16,625 bases of DNA, taken from Azonexus sp. (GTDB taxonomy: Bacteria > Pseudomonadota > Gammaproteobacteria > Burkholderiales > Rhodocyclaceae). This document shows positions 1-7,769 of this stretch, piece by piece (the stretch's first letter is position 1; every line of letters starts with the position of its first letter). The stretch is from positions 1-16,625 of the forward strand of contig JAKLLI010000006.1 in the NCBI GenBank assembly GCA_023150195.1, in the 5' to 3' direction. The notes below the pieces were generated by a model. The model was given only the letters and a program-made list of their open reading frames with translations, was not told the DNA's origin and did no database searches. The position numbers and the translations under genes were made by a program.

Positions 1-1014
1 CTCAGGAAACTCGACGCCCAATCTCGCGAACTTGGCCACACACTCGATCAGCAACAAGCCAGTCTGGAACGCCTGCTCTCCCGCCAATACATGCAGGGGC
101 GCCCCGATGCGATGCGTGTCCTGCTCAATGGCGACGACCCCAACCAGCTTTCACGCGACCTGTATTACCTCTCTGCCATCGCCCAAAGCCGCAGCGACTT
201 GCTCGACAATATTCGCCACAATCTGGATCAAAAAAAATCATTGGCGGAAGATGCCCAAGAGCGCAAGCTAGCGCTGGACAAAGCCGAGAAGCAGCAACTT
301 GTTCAGAAACAGGCCCTGGAGGGGGAGCGCAAAAAACGCGAAACCCTGCTTGCGGAACTCTCCACCAAAGTCAAAAACCAGCGTCAGGAAATCGGTAACC
401 TGCAGCGCGATGAAAAACAGATGAGCACGTTGGTCTCCCGGCTGTCACGTCTCATTGCCCAACAAGCCGCAGCCGCCAAAGCCGCCGAAGCGGCCCGCAA
501 ACGTCAGGCGGCGGAAGCTCAGCGCAAAGCCCCGGTAGCTTCCGCCAAGCCAGCGCCGGTAGAGAAAGCCGCCCCCAGCGTCGGGGACAATGCCTTCGAG
601 CCCGCCCCCAACGACGGCAGCTTTGCCCGACAAAAAGGAAAACTGCGGCTGCCAGCCCGCGGCAAACTCAGCGGCCGTTTCGGTTCGCCGCGTGAGGGGG
701 GCGGCACCTGGCGAGGGCTATTCATTCAGGCACCGTCAGGACAACCGGTCAAAGCCGTGGCCCGCGGCAAAATCGTTTTTTCCGAATGGATGCGTGGTTT
801 TGGCAATCTGGTCATCGTCGACCACGGCGACGCCTATCTCTCCATTTACGGCAACAACGATGCATTGAACAAACGCGTGGGTGAAACCGTCAATGGCGGA
901 GACACGATTGCCACCACCGGGAGCACCGGGAGCAACCCGGAATCCGGTTTATACTTCGAAATCCGCCATCAAGGGCAACCAATCGATCCGATGTCTTGGG
1001 CCAGTTTGAAATGA
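1..1014 (+). CDS. envC: Murein hydrolase activator EnvC, 5'-truncated by window edge
   Basis: The frame is open from base 1, so the N-terminus with its signal peptide lies outside the window; 337 codons are visible. The first half is rich in K, E, Q and A with heptad-like spacing, as expected of the EnvC coiled coil that contacts FtsEX. A low-complexity Ala/Pro/Lys linker follows, then a C-terminal LytM/M23 domain (GKLSGRFGSP near its start, LYFEIRHQG near its end). The metal-binding residues of active M23 peptidases are missing: the expected HxxxD region reads RGLFIQA, and the later HxH is replaced around YFEIRHQ. This matches EnvC, which does not cut peptidoglycan itself but activates periplasmic amidases at the division septum. 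The stop overlaps the next start (ATGA), so it is translationally coupled to the S41 protease. Family assignment is firm; the amidase partner is inferred. Confidence 0.92.
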   Translation, partial: LRKLDAQSRELGHTLDQQQASLERLLSRQYMQGRPDAMRVLLNGDDPNQLSRDLYYLSAIAQSRSDLLDNIRHNLDQKKSLAEDAQERKLALDKAEKQQLVQKQALEGERKKRETLLAELSTKVKNQRQEIGNLQRDEKQMSTLVSRLSRLIAQQAAAAKAAEAARKRQAAEAQRKAPVASAKPAPVEKAAPSVGDNAFEPAPNDGSFARQKGKLRLPARGKLSGRFGSPREGGGTWRGLFIQAPSGQPVKAVARGKIVFSEWMRGFGNLVIVDHGDAYLSIYGNNDALNKRVGETVNGGDTIATTGSTGSNPESGLYFEIRHQGQPIDPMSWASLK

Positions 1015-2411
1015 TCAAAGCAAAAACCATCAGTCTGGTCGCCGGCGGGTTTATCGCCGGCGCACTCATTTCCCTCAACCTGCCTGCCTTTGCCGAAAAG
1101 GATGTCCAACCCGGGCTGCCCATTGAAGAACTGCGCACCTTCGCTGAAGTGTATAGCGCCATCAAGCAAGGCTATGTCGAGCCGGTCGAAGACAAAAAAA
1201 TGATCGCCAACGCGATCTCTGGACTGCTCTCCAATCTGGACCCCCATTCCACCTACCTGGATGCCGATGCTTTCAAGGATTTGCAGGTTGGCACGCAAGG
1301 GGAGTTCGGCGGGCTGGGGATTGAAGTCGGCATGGAAGATGGGCTGGTCAAGGTCGTGTCTCCGATTGAGGACACCCCGGCGTACCGTGCGGGCATCAAG
1401 GCGGGCGACCTGATCTTCAAACTCGACGAGACCCCGGTCAAAGGCCTGACCCTGAACGAAGCCGTGAAGAAAATGCGCGGCAAACCCAAGACGGCAATCA
1501 AGCTGGGGGTACTGCGCAAGGGCGAGGCCAAACCGCTCGAAATCACCCTGGTCCGCGAAGTCATCAAGGTCCAGAGTGTCAAATCCAAGATCACCGAAGC
1601 CGGCTACGGCTGGATTCGGGTGACGCAATTCCAGGAAAACACCATTGCCGACCTCGCTCGGCATCTAGGCAAGTTGTACAAGGATGGCGACCTCAAGGGA
1701 CTGGTGCTGGATCTACGTAACGATCCGGGCGGCCTCCTCAACGGCGCCATCGGCGTTTCCGCCGCCTTCCTGCCGGCCGATGTCAAAGTCGTTTCCACCG
1801 ACGGCAGAACGCCGGACGCGCATCAGGAATTCCTGGCCCGCAGCCGCGATTACCTGCGCGGCAGCAAAGAAGACCCACTGGTCACCTTGCCGGTGGGCGT
1901 CAAGAAAGTGCCCATGGTGGTGCTGGTGAATGGCGGCTCCGCCTCCGCTTCCGAAATCGTTGCCGGCGCCCTGCAGGATCACAAACGCGCGATCATTGTC
2001 GGCACCCAGACGTTTGGCAAAGGCTCGGTGCAATCCGTCCTGCCCCTCCCGGGCAACGCGGCCATCAAGCTGACCACGGCCCGCTATTACACGCCGGAAG
2101 GCCGCTCCATTCAGGCCAAGGGGATCACGCCGGATATCGTGGTGGAAGAAAGCCCGAACGGCAGCAGCCCGATCGCGCGGGTCCGCGAAGCCGATCTCGA
2201 TCGGCATCTGGAAAACGACCGCGACCGTGAAGCCGCAAAATCCGATGCCAAGCCCGCCAGCAAGGGGAATGGCAAAAACGGCAAGGAAGGACGCGATGAG
2301 GAAGAACCGCTGCCCGCTCGCCTCGAATATGCCAGCAAGGACGACTATCAGTACCAGCAGGCGCTGAACCTTCTCAAAGGTTTGCAGATCATGCAGAATA
2401 AGTCACGCTAA
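1011..2411 (+). CDS. ctpA: Carboxy-terminal processing protease, S41 family (CtpA/Prc-like)
   Basis: A 466-residue periplasmic serine protease. A signal peptide spans about residues 1-28 (PAFA before the cut). A PDZ domain lies at about 90-175 (EFGGLGIEVG; AGIKAGDLI), followed by the S41 protease core. The Ser/Lys dyad is visible: Ser312 in GSASASEI, with Glu315, and Lys337 in QTFGKGSVQ. The family trims C-terminal tails of periplasmic proteins and, in several proteobacteria, controls peptidoglycan hydrolases. Its place directly after envC suits that role, but this is inference. A charged Lys/Asp/Glu/Asn stretch (about 395-440) separates the core from a short C-terminal helix. I chose ATG at 1011, which overlaps the envC stop, over a TTG at 996 because the signal peptide begins correctly there and the coupling is clear. 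Confidence 0.95.
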   Translation: MIKAKTISLVAGGFIAGALISLNLPAFAEKDVQPGLPIEELRTFAEVYSAIKQGYVEPVEDKKMIANAISGLLSNLDPHSTYLDADAFKDLQVGTQGEFGGLGIEVGMEDGLVKVVSPIEDTPAYRAGIKAGDLIFKLDETPVKGLTLNEAVKKMRGKPKTAIKLGVLRKGEAKPLEITLVREVIKVQSVKSKITEAGYGWIRVTQFQENTIADLARHLGKLYKDGDLKGLVLDLRNDPGGLLNGAIGVSAAFLPADVKVVSTDGRTPDAHQEFLARSRDYLRGSKEDPLVTLPVGVKKVPMVVLVNGGSASASEIVAGALQDHKRAIIVGTQTFGKGSVQSVLPLPGNAAIKLTTARYYTPEGRSIQAKGITPDIVVEESPNGSSPIARVREADLDRHLENDRDREAAKSDAKPASKGNGKNGKEGRDEEEPLPARLEYASKDDYQYQQALNLLKGLQIMQNKSR

Positions 2412-2430
2412 GTTCGTCAGCGAGGGGACC

Positions 2431-2832
2431 ATGTCAGGCGCAGACCTCAACAAGAAAAGAGAAATCCTCTTCTCGAAATTCCCGCCCGGGCAAGTCCCGG
2501 AAGCGGCGAGTGATCTGCAGCGCCTGGACGAGGTCGGTGTCGAGCCCAAGTTCGAAAAGCGCTCGGTCGGTGTCAGTTACGACCTGCAACAGCACACGCT
2601 GCGTGAACTTGACGAGCACCTGATCGACAAGGGCTACCACCTCGACAATACGCTGATGACCAAGCTGACGCGTGCGCTGATCTATTACGTCGAGGACACC
2701 CAGCTGCACAACATGACCGCGCCGGAAAAACGGCTCAAGCGTTCCGAACAGGAGGCCTACGTCAAAGCCTGGGAACACCGCCCCCACGGCGACCATGACG
2801 ACACCCCGCCGGAGTGGCGCGAGTACAAGTGA
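2431..2832 (+). CDS. Uncharacterised small protein, possible degenerate HMA-like fold
   Basis: A 133-residue soluble protein with no signal peptide or membrane segment. A good ribosome binding site (GAGGGG, 2422-2427) precedes the ATG. I do not recognise a named family. Residues about 15-70 follow the pattern of a heavy-metal-associated (HMA, beta-alpha-beta) domain: a helix ending LQRLDEVGV, a strand KRSVGVSYD, a second helix LRELDEHLI, then DKGYHL. The metal-binding CxxC is absent, and the protein contains no cysteine. A basic helix follows (TKLTRALIYYVED), then a His/Asp-rich tail (HRPHGDHDD). It sits 19 bp after the protease gene, and its stop overlaps the GTG start of the next gene, so it is part of the operon. 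The HMA resemblance is my reading of the pattern and has not been confirmed by profile search. Confidence 0.8.
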   Translation: MSGADLNKKREILFSKFPPGQVPEAASDLQRLDEVGVEPKFEKRSVGVSYDLQQHTLRELDEHLIDKGYHLDNTLMTKLTRALIYYVEDTQLHNMTAPEKRLKRSEQEAYVKAWEHRPHGDHDDTPPEWREYK

Positions 2833-3674
2833 CTGACGAGCAACTGCTGCGTTACAGCCGGCACATCCTGCTCGATGCGCTGGGTATTGAAGGCCAGACG
2901 CGCATTCTGGATACCCACGCGCTGGTCATCGGCGCCGGCGGGCTGGGCTCGCCGGCGGCCATGTATCTTGCCTCAGCCGGTATTGGCACCCTGACGCTGG
3001 TCGATGATGACACGGTCGATTTCACCAACCTGCAACGGCAGATCCTGCATTGCGAGAGCCGAGTTGGGCAGCCCAAGGTCGTTTCCGGGCAAACTGCCAT
3101 CGCCGCCATCAATCCTGCGGTCAACCTGGTTCCTGTTCAAAAACGGCTTGCTGGTACCGACTTGGATCGCCTGGTGGCGTCTGCCGACATCGTCCTCGAT
3201 TGCAGCGACAACTTTGCCACCCGGCATGCCATCAATCGCGCCTGCGTGCATCACCGCAAACCGCTGGTGTCCGGCGCGGCCATTCGCTTTGACGGACAGA
3301 TCAGCGTCTATGACCTGCGCCAGAACGATGCGCCGTGCTATCACTGCCTGTTTCCGGAAGCGGAGGATGTGGAAGAAGTGCGCTGCGCGGTCATGGGCGT
3401 CTTCGCACCGCTGACCGGCATCATCGGCACGATGCAGGCAGCCGAAGCCCTTAAACTCGCCGCGGGGATTGGCGAGTCGCTGAGCGGTCGCCTGCTGCTG
3501 CTGGATGCACTGAGCATGAACTGGCGCACCATCAAATTTCGCCAGGATGCCGCTTGCCCGGTGTGCAGCGCTAGCTCGGCCGTGCGATCAGGCGAATATC
3601 TGAACCAAGCTGGCGAAGGTCGCGAATCTGCAGGTTTCGTTTGCCAGACAAGGTCGTCAGCTCAGGCAAATTGA
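2829..3674 (+). CDS. moeB: MoeB/ThiF/HesA-family adenylyltransferase (E1-like)
   Basis: A 281-residue cytoplasmic enzyme that would adenylate the C-terminal glycine of a small sulfur carrier (MoaD for molybdopterin, or ThiS for thiazole). The N-terminal signature YSRHILL is followed by the nucleotide-binding loop GAGGLGS (residues 35-41), the D/R motifs (VDDDTVDFTNLQRQ) and the DCSDNFATR segment. Two CxxC pairs for structural zinc are present: Cys170/Cys173 and Cys243/Cys246. Cys186 in VRCAVMGVFAP sits where ThiF and MoeB have their conserved cysteine. There is no rhodanese domain. I chose GTG at 2829, which overlaps the preceding stop (GTGA); a GTG at 2814 is also possible. MoeB and ThiF cannot be told apart here, although mogA in the same window favours the molybdenum pathway weakly. 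About 35 residues after the last CxxC look like a non-conserved tail read into the antisense of ribD. Confidence 0.88.
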   Translation: MTDEQLLRYSRHILLDALGIEGQTRILDTHALVIGAGGLGSPAAMYLASAGIGTLTLVDDDTVDFTNLQRQILHCESRVGQPKVVSGQTAIAAINPAVNLVPVQKRLAGTDLDRLVASADIVLDCSDNFATRHAINRACVHHRKPLVSGAAIRFDGQISVYDLRQNDAPCYHCLFPEAEDVEEVRCAVMGVFAPLTGIIGTMQAAEALKLAAGIGESLSGRLLLLDALSMNWRTIKFRQDAACPVCSASSAVRSGEYLNQAGEGRESAGFVCQTRSSAQAN

Positions 3675-4659
3675 ACAAGCCTGAGGCCTGATCACCGATC
3701 AGGCAAGGGGCCAGATAAAGCAGGAGTTCGTCTACGAGGCCCTCGCGCAGCAAGGAGCCATTCAGCTTGAACCCCGCTTCCGCATGGACCTCGTTGATGC
3801 CGCGCAGCCCCAGCGCAATCATCAGATCGCGCAAATCCACCTTGCCATCTGCATTCGGCAAAAACAGGATCTCGGCACCGGTCGACCGCAGTAATGCGGC
3901 TTTTTCCGGATCGTCGACCGCGGCAGCGATCAGGACCCCGCCCCCTTGTAAAATGCGGGCAGCGGGTGGCGTTTCCAGCCGACTATCGACAATCACCCGC
4001 AAGGGCTGACGCGACGTCACCACCTCACGCACCGTCAACGCCGGATCATCATCACGCACCGTGCCGATACCGGTCAGGATGGCGCAGGCCCGTGCACGCC
4101 AGCGATGCCCATCGCGCCGCGCCTCCGGGCCGGTAATCCACTGGCTGAGGCCATTGTTCAATGCAGTTTTGCCATCCAGACTGGCCGCCGCCTTCAAGCG
4201 CAGCCAGGGACGGCCGCGCGTCATGCGTGAGACAAAGCCGATATTGAGCTCGCGCGCCTCCACCTCAAGCAAGCCGCTCGCCGTCTCGATACCCGCCAAA
4301 CGCAGTTTTTCCAGGCCACGCCCGGCGACCAAGGGATTAGGGTCCGTCATTGCCGCAAGCACGCGACCGACCCCCGCCGCGATCAGGGCTTCGGCACAGG
4401 GCGGCGTGCGCCCGAAATGGCTGCACGGCTCCAGCGTCACATACGCGGTTGCGCCGCGCGCCTTGTCGCCCGCCGCGCGCAGGGCATGGACTTCCGCATG
4501 GGGCTCGCCGGCCTTGGCGTGCCAGCCTTCACCGACCACCTCGCCATCGCGCACCAACACGCAACCCACACGCGGATTCGGCGACGTGGTCCACAGCCCT
4601 TGTTCGGCCAATCGCAGTGCGCGCGCCATCATGCCGTGGTCGACGGCAGAAAAACTCAT
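3571..4659 (-). CDS. ribD: Bifunctional riboflavin biosynthesis deaminase/reductase RibD
   Basis: A 362-residue enzyme carrying out the second and third steps of riboflavin synthesis from GTP: deamination of the pyrimidinone, then reduction of its ribosyl chain. The N-terminal zinc deaminase domain (about 1-145) shows HAE (His54, Glu56) and [11 protein letters not shown] (Cys79, Cys88). The C-terminal reductase domain (about 150-358) has [26 protein letters not shown] and [10 protein letters not shown]. Length is normal for the family. Its ATG overlaps the nrdR stop by 4 bp, so the two are coupled, an arrangement common in proteobacteria. No other rib gene is in view. The 3' end runs 104 bp into the convergent MoeB-like gene, with no terminator between them. 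Confidence 0.96.
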   Translation of the reverse strand: MSFSAVDHGMMARALRLAEQGLWTTSPNPRVGCVLVRDGEVVGEGWHAKAGEPHAEVHALRAAGDKARGATAYVTLEPCSHFGRTPPCAEALIAAGVGRVLAAMTDPNPLVAGRGLEKLRLAGIETASGLLEVEARELNIGFVSRMTRGRPWLRLKAAASLDGKTALNNGLSQWITGPEARRDGHRWRARACAILTGIGTVRDDDPALTVREVVTSRQPLRVIVDSRLETPPAARILQGGGVLIAAAVDDPEKAALLRSTGAEILFLPNADGKVDLRDLMIALGLRGINEVHAEAGFKLNGSLLREGLVDELLLYLAPCLIGDQASGLFNLPELTTLSGKRNLQIRDLRQLGSDIRLIARPS

Positions 4660-5120
4660 TTTTTGCGCGAAGTCGGCGAGACTTCCTTGATCAATTTGGA
4701 GAAGGCATCAACGTCCTCGAAGTTTCGATAGACGGAGGCAAAGCGGATGTAGGCCACCTTGTCGAGCTTTTTCAGCTCGCGCATGACCAGTTCGCCGAGT
4801 TGCTGCGTACTGACTTCACGCTCGCCAGCGGTGAGCAGCTTCTCCTCGATATCGGCGATGGCCGCATCCACCGATTCGATGGAGACCGGACGCTTGCGCA
4901 AGGCCAGCTCCAGGCTGGCGCGCAACTTGGTCCGGTTGAAATCCGCGCGCAGGCCATTTTTCTTGACGACCTGCGGCAACTGGATTTCGGCCCGCTCATA
5001 CGTCGTGAAACGTTTGTCGCAGGCGGAACACTTTCTGCGGCGACGAACAATGTCGCCCTCTTCGGAAACCCGGGTGTCGACCACCCCGGTTTCGTCATGG
5101 CCGCAGAAAGGGCACTTCAC
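4656..5120 (-). CDS. nrdR: Transcriptional repressor NrdR
   Basis: A 154-residue repressor of ribonucleotide reductase genes that senses ATP/dATP. The N-terminal zinc ribbon has Cys3/Cys6 (CPFC) and Cys31/Cys34 (CSAC), with the basic stretch RRRRK and KRFTTYER between and after. An ATP-cone domain follows (about 49-139; [33 protein letters not shown]). Length and motifs match the family end to end. The start is GTG: no in-frame ATG would keep the first zinc pair. It lies 6 bp after glyA and overlaps ribD by 4 bp, so glyA-nrdR-ribD is one transcription unit. Its target operators are not seen in this window. Confidence 0.97.
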   Translation of the reverse strand: MKCPFCGHDETGVVDTRVSEEGDIVRRRRKCSACDKRFTTYERAEIQLPQVVKKNGLRADFNRTKLRASLELALRKRPVSIESVDAAIADIEEKLLTAGEREVSTQQLGELVMRELKKLDKVAYIRFASVYRNFEDVDAFSKLIKEVSPTSRKK

Positions 5121-5126
5121 GCCGGC

Positions 5127-6377
5127 TTACGCGCCGTAAACCGGGAAACGCTTGCACAGTGCAGACACCTTCTCGCGAACGGTGGCGGCAACGGCTTCGT
5201 CATTCGGTGCGTCGAGCACGTCGGCGATCAGGTGAGCAATCTGCTCGGCTTCGATCTCGGTAAAACCACGGGTCGTCATGGCCGGCGAACCGATACGGAT
5301 ACCCGAGGTCACGAACGGCTTTTGCGGGTCGTTCGGGATGCCATTCTTGTTCACCGTGATGTGCGCATTGCCCAGTGCTGCTTCGGCTTCCTTGCCGGTC
5401 AGGTTCTTGGCGCGCAGATCGACCAGGAACACGTGGCTTTCGGTGCGGCCGGAGACGATGCGCAGACCGCGCTCTTCGCCCAGCACCTTGGCCATGACGC
5501 GAGCGTTGTTGATGACCTGCTCCTGATAGTTCTTGAACTCCGGCGTCGCAGCTTCCTTGAACGCCACCGCCTTGGCGGCAATCACGTGCATCAGCGGTCC
5601 ACCTTGCAATCCCGGGAAAATCGCGGAATTAATGGCCTTTTCGTGCTCGGCCTTCATCAGCACGACACCGCCGCGCGGGCCGCGCAGGGTCTTGTGGGTG
5701 GTGGTGGTCACGACATCGGCAAAAGGCACCGGGTTCGGGTAGAAACCGGCAGCGATCAGGCCAGCGTAGTGCGCCATGTCGACCCAGAAAATCGCGCCGA
5801 CTTCCTTGGCAATCTTGGCAAAACGCTCGAAGTCGATACGCAGGGCATAGGCAGAGGCCCCAGCGACGATCAGGCGCGGCTTGTGCTCACGCGCCAGCGC
5901 TTCCATCTTGTCGTAGTCGATTTCTTCCTTTTCGTTCAGGCCGTAGGAGACGACGTTGAACCACTTGCCAGACATGTTCAGCGGCATGCCATGGGTCAGG
6001 TGACCGCCTTCGGCCAGGCTCATGCCCATGATGGTGTCGCCCGGCTTGCAGAAAGCCATCAGCACGGCCTGGTTGGCCTGCGAACCGGAGTTCGGCTGGA
6101 CATTGGCGGCATCAGCGCCAAACAGGGCCTTGATGCGATCGATCGCGATCTGCTCCGCCACATCCACGTGTTCGCAACCGCCGTAATAACGCTTGCCCGG
6201 ATAGCCTTCGGCGTACTTGTTGGTGAGCTGGGAGCCTTGCGCTTCCATGACAGCCTTGCTCACGTAGTTTTCGGAGGCGATCAGTTCGATGTGCTCTTCC
6301 TGACGCTGGTTTTCGGCTTCGACTGCCTTCCAGAGTTCAGGGTCAACTTTTGCCAGGGTGTCTTTCGCGGAAAACAT
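5127..6377 (-). CDS. glyA: Serine hydroxymethyltransferase
   Basis: A 416-residue PLP enzyme that interconverts serine and glycine and loads one-carbon units onto tetrahydrofolate. The PLP lysine is Lys229 in [14 protein letters not shown], the same number as in the E. coli enzyme. Other family blocks are present: [35 protein letters not shown] and [13 protein letters not shown]. The ATG at 6377 gives the standard length. It follows the histidine phosphatase by 42 bp and precedes nrdR by 6 bp. The short upstream gap has no obvious glycine riboswitch. One-carbon product made here would feed thymidylate synthase, encoded elsewhere in the window, but the two genes are not linked in an operon. 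Confidence 0.98.
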   Translation of the reverse strand: MFSAKDTLAKVDPELWKAVEAENQRQEEHIELIASENYVSKAVMEAQGSQLTNKYAEGYPGKRYYGGCEHVDVAEQIAIDRIKALFGADAANVQPNSGSQANQAVLMAFCKPGDTIMGMSLAEGGHLTHGMPLNMSGKWFNVVSYGLNEKEEIDYDKMEALAREHKPRLIVAGASAYALRIDFERFAKIAKEVGAIFWVDMAHYAGLIAAGFYPNPVPFADVVTTTTHKTLRGPRGGVVLMKAEHEKAINSAIFPGLQGGPLMHVIAAKAVAFKEAATPEFKNYQEQVINNARVMAKVLGEERGLRIVSGRTESHVFLVDLRAKNLTGKEAEAALGNAHITVNKNGIPNDPQKPFVTSGIRIGSPAMTTRGFTEIEAEQIAHLIADVLDAPNDEAVAATVREKVSALCKRFPVYGA

Positions 6378-6419
6378 GGGATTAGCCTCAAGCCATTGAA
6401 GAAAAGGGGGAAGATTTTA

Positions 6420-7076
6420 TCACGAAGGCAGTTCGTCAAGGGCGCCCGGCTCCAGGTGCCCGGTTTCGCCCCAGGTATCGAGATGCCACGTGTCGCCAGC
6501 CATGGAAATCCAGTTGATTCCGGCATTGGGAATCAGGAAGTCGCGCGGTGTTTCGAGCGAATTGCCGCGTACGAAACGGTTGATGATATCGAGCACGCCG
6601 CCATGCAGCACCACCACCACGTTGCGCCCGGGATGGGCCGCGGCAATGGCCTGCAGTTTGCCGGTCACGCGCTCGAACATGGCACGCAAGCTTTCCCCGT
6701 TCTCGAAATCGTAGTCGGCATTGCGCCCCTCGAAAGCCGCATAGCCGGCCGGGTGCTTCATCCTGGCCTCGTCGTAGGTCAGCCCCTCGAACACGCCATA
6801 GCGCCGCTCCCGCATGTCCGGCGCCGGCACGGGCGCCAGGCCGATCTCGGCACCGATGGCCAGCGCGGTTGTCCACGCGCGCTTGAGATCACTGCTGTAG
6901 AGCGCCGCAATATCGGCCTGCTTCAGCCAGCGGCCGGCCGCCACCGCTTGCCGGCAACCGGTGGCATTGAGGCCGATATCGATCTGCCCCTGAATGCGCC
7001 GCTCGGCGTTCCATTCCGTTTCGCCATGGCGCACCAGGCAGATGCGCGTAACCGGGGATGTAGGGATTTCCACCAT
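6420..7076 (-). CDS. Histidine phosphatase family protein (phosphoglycerate mutase-like)
   Basis: A 218-residue cytoplasmic branch-1 histidine phosphatase. The RHG motif with the phospho-accepting histidine is at Arg16-His17-Gly18 (VRHGETEWN). YSSDLKRAWTTA carries Arg66, RERRYGVFEG carries the acid Glu90, and the second histidine is His158 in VVLHGG. These residues support phosphatase activity more than true mutase activity, since the sequence is shorter than GpmA and lacks its insertions. The substrate is not readable from sequence. Members of this size include alpha-ribazole phosphatases, PhoE-like enzymes and metal-independent phosphoserine phosphatases; position just upstream of glyA makes the last attractive but unproven. 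I chose ATG at 7076 because the fold starts about 10 residues later; a GTG at 7127 would add 17 unlikely residues. Confidence 0.9.
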   Translation of the reverse strand: MVEIPTSPVTRICLVRHGETEWNAERRIQGQIDIGLNATGCRQAVAAGRWLKQADIAALYSSDLKRAWTTALAIGAEIGLAPVPAPDMRERRYGVFEGLTYDEARMKHPAGYAAFEGRNADYDFENGESLRAMFERVTGKLQAIAAAHPGRNVVVVLHGGVLDIINRFVRGNSLETPRDFLIPNAGINWISMAGDTWHLDTWGETGHLEPGALDELPS

Positions 7077-7127
7077 TTTCCGCCTATACCCTTCGCTGTA
7101 AATTGGGCCACTGGGAAATTCATTCAC

Positions 7128-7148
7128 CCCGGCCTGTTAGAAGCCGGG
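7128..7148 (+). other. Small inverted repeat upstream of the TRAP genes
   Basis: A perfect 6-bp stem (CCCGGC, 7128-7133, and GCCGGG, 7143-7148) with a 9-base loop lies 27 bp before the dctQ start in the divergent gap between the histidine phosphatase and dctQ (7077-7175). It has no T-run, so it is not a terminator. It could be an operator or a leader hairpin. The same gap holds a possible -10 (TGTAAAT, about 7096-7102) for the plus strand, without a convincing -35. Confidence 0.35.
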
Positions 7149-7175
7149 AATTCTATCAACCGAGGAGAACTTTTC

Positions 7176-7769
7176 GTGACCCTTCTGCTCAAGCTCTCGC
7201 AGCTGATCGACTGGCTCAACGAACGCGTCGGCAAAGGCGCATTCTGGCTGGTCCTGATCATGGCCGTGATCAGCGCCGGCAACGCCAGCTATCGCTTCGT
7301 ATTCAATGACAGCTCCAACGGCATGCTGGAAATCCAGTGGTATCTGTTTGCCGCCGTCTTCCTGCTCTGCTCACCGTACACGCTGCAAAAAAATGAACAC
7401 GTCCGCATCGACGTGCTGTCCGGCAAACTGTCGCCGCGCGGTCTGGCGGTGATCGACATCATCGGCACCCTGTTTTTCCTGCTGCCGATGGTCGTCCTGG
7501 TGCTCTACCTCTCGATACCGCTGGTTGCCGAGTCCTACAAGATCAACGAGTACTCGGCCAACGCCGGTGGCCTGATCCGCTGGCCGGTAAAAATCCTGCT
7601 GCCCATCGGCTTTACGCTGCTCGCCCTGCAGGGCGTTTCCGAACTGATCAAGCGCGTCGCTTTCCTGATGGGCCTGATCGGCGACCCCAACAGCAAGGAA
7701 AAAGGCCCGAGTGCCGAAGAAGAACTGGCCGCCGCCATCGCCGCAGCCAAAGCCAAGGAGGCCAAATAA
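7176..7769 (+). CDS. dctQ: TRAP transporter small membrane subunit (DctQ/FcbT2-like)
   Basis: A 197-residue inner-membrane protein, the four-helix small subunit of a tripartite ATP-independent periplasmic transporter. Hydrophobic segments occur at about 22-42, 50-70, 88-115 and 137-155. The family motif region with EIQWYLFAAVFLL and NEHVRIDVL is present. The C-terminus ends in an Ala/Lys/Glu tail (EEELAAAIAAAKAKEAK). The same frame stays open far upstream across the antisense of other genes, so the start has to be chosen: GTG at 7176 has a strong GAGGAG (7162-7167) at 8 bp spacing and gives a normal N-terminus. Its stop overlaps the dctM start by one base (TAATG), so the two are translated together. 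The partner binding protein is probably the DctP at 9931-11019. Confidence 0.93.
   Translation: MTLLLKLSQLIDWLNERVGKGAFWLVLIMAVISAGNASYRFVFNDSSNGMLEIQWYLFAAVFLLCSPYTLQKNEHVRIDVLSGKLSPRGLAVIDIIGTLFFLLPMVVLVLYLSIPLVAESYKINEYSANAGGLIRWPVKILLPIGFTLLALQGVSELIKRVAFLMGLIGDPNSKEKGPSAEEELAAAIAAAKAKEAK

Noticed and set aside
2431..2832. The small protein as a ThiS/MoaD-type sulfur carrier for the adjacent E1-like enzyme
   Set aside because: It ends in WREYK and lacks the C-terminal Gly-Gly needed for adenylation, and it is longer than those carriers.
6378..6419. A glycine riboswitch upstream of glyA
   Set aside because: The gap is only 42 bp, too short for the aptamer, and shows none of its conserved pattern.
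4350..7175. A very long plus-strand open frame (over 900 codons before it enters dctQ) opposite ribD, nrdR, glyA and the histidine phosphatase
   Set aside because: Four well-conserved genes occupy the minus strand, and the plus-strand translation has no recognisable domain until the real dctQ start at 7176. High GC at third codon positions explains the missing stops on the antisense.
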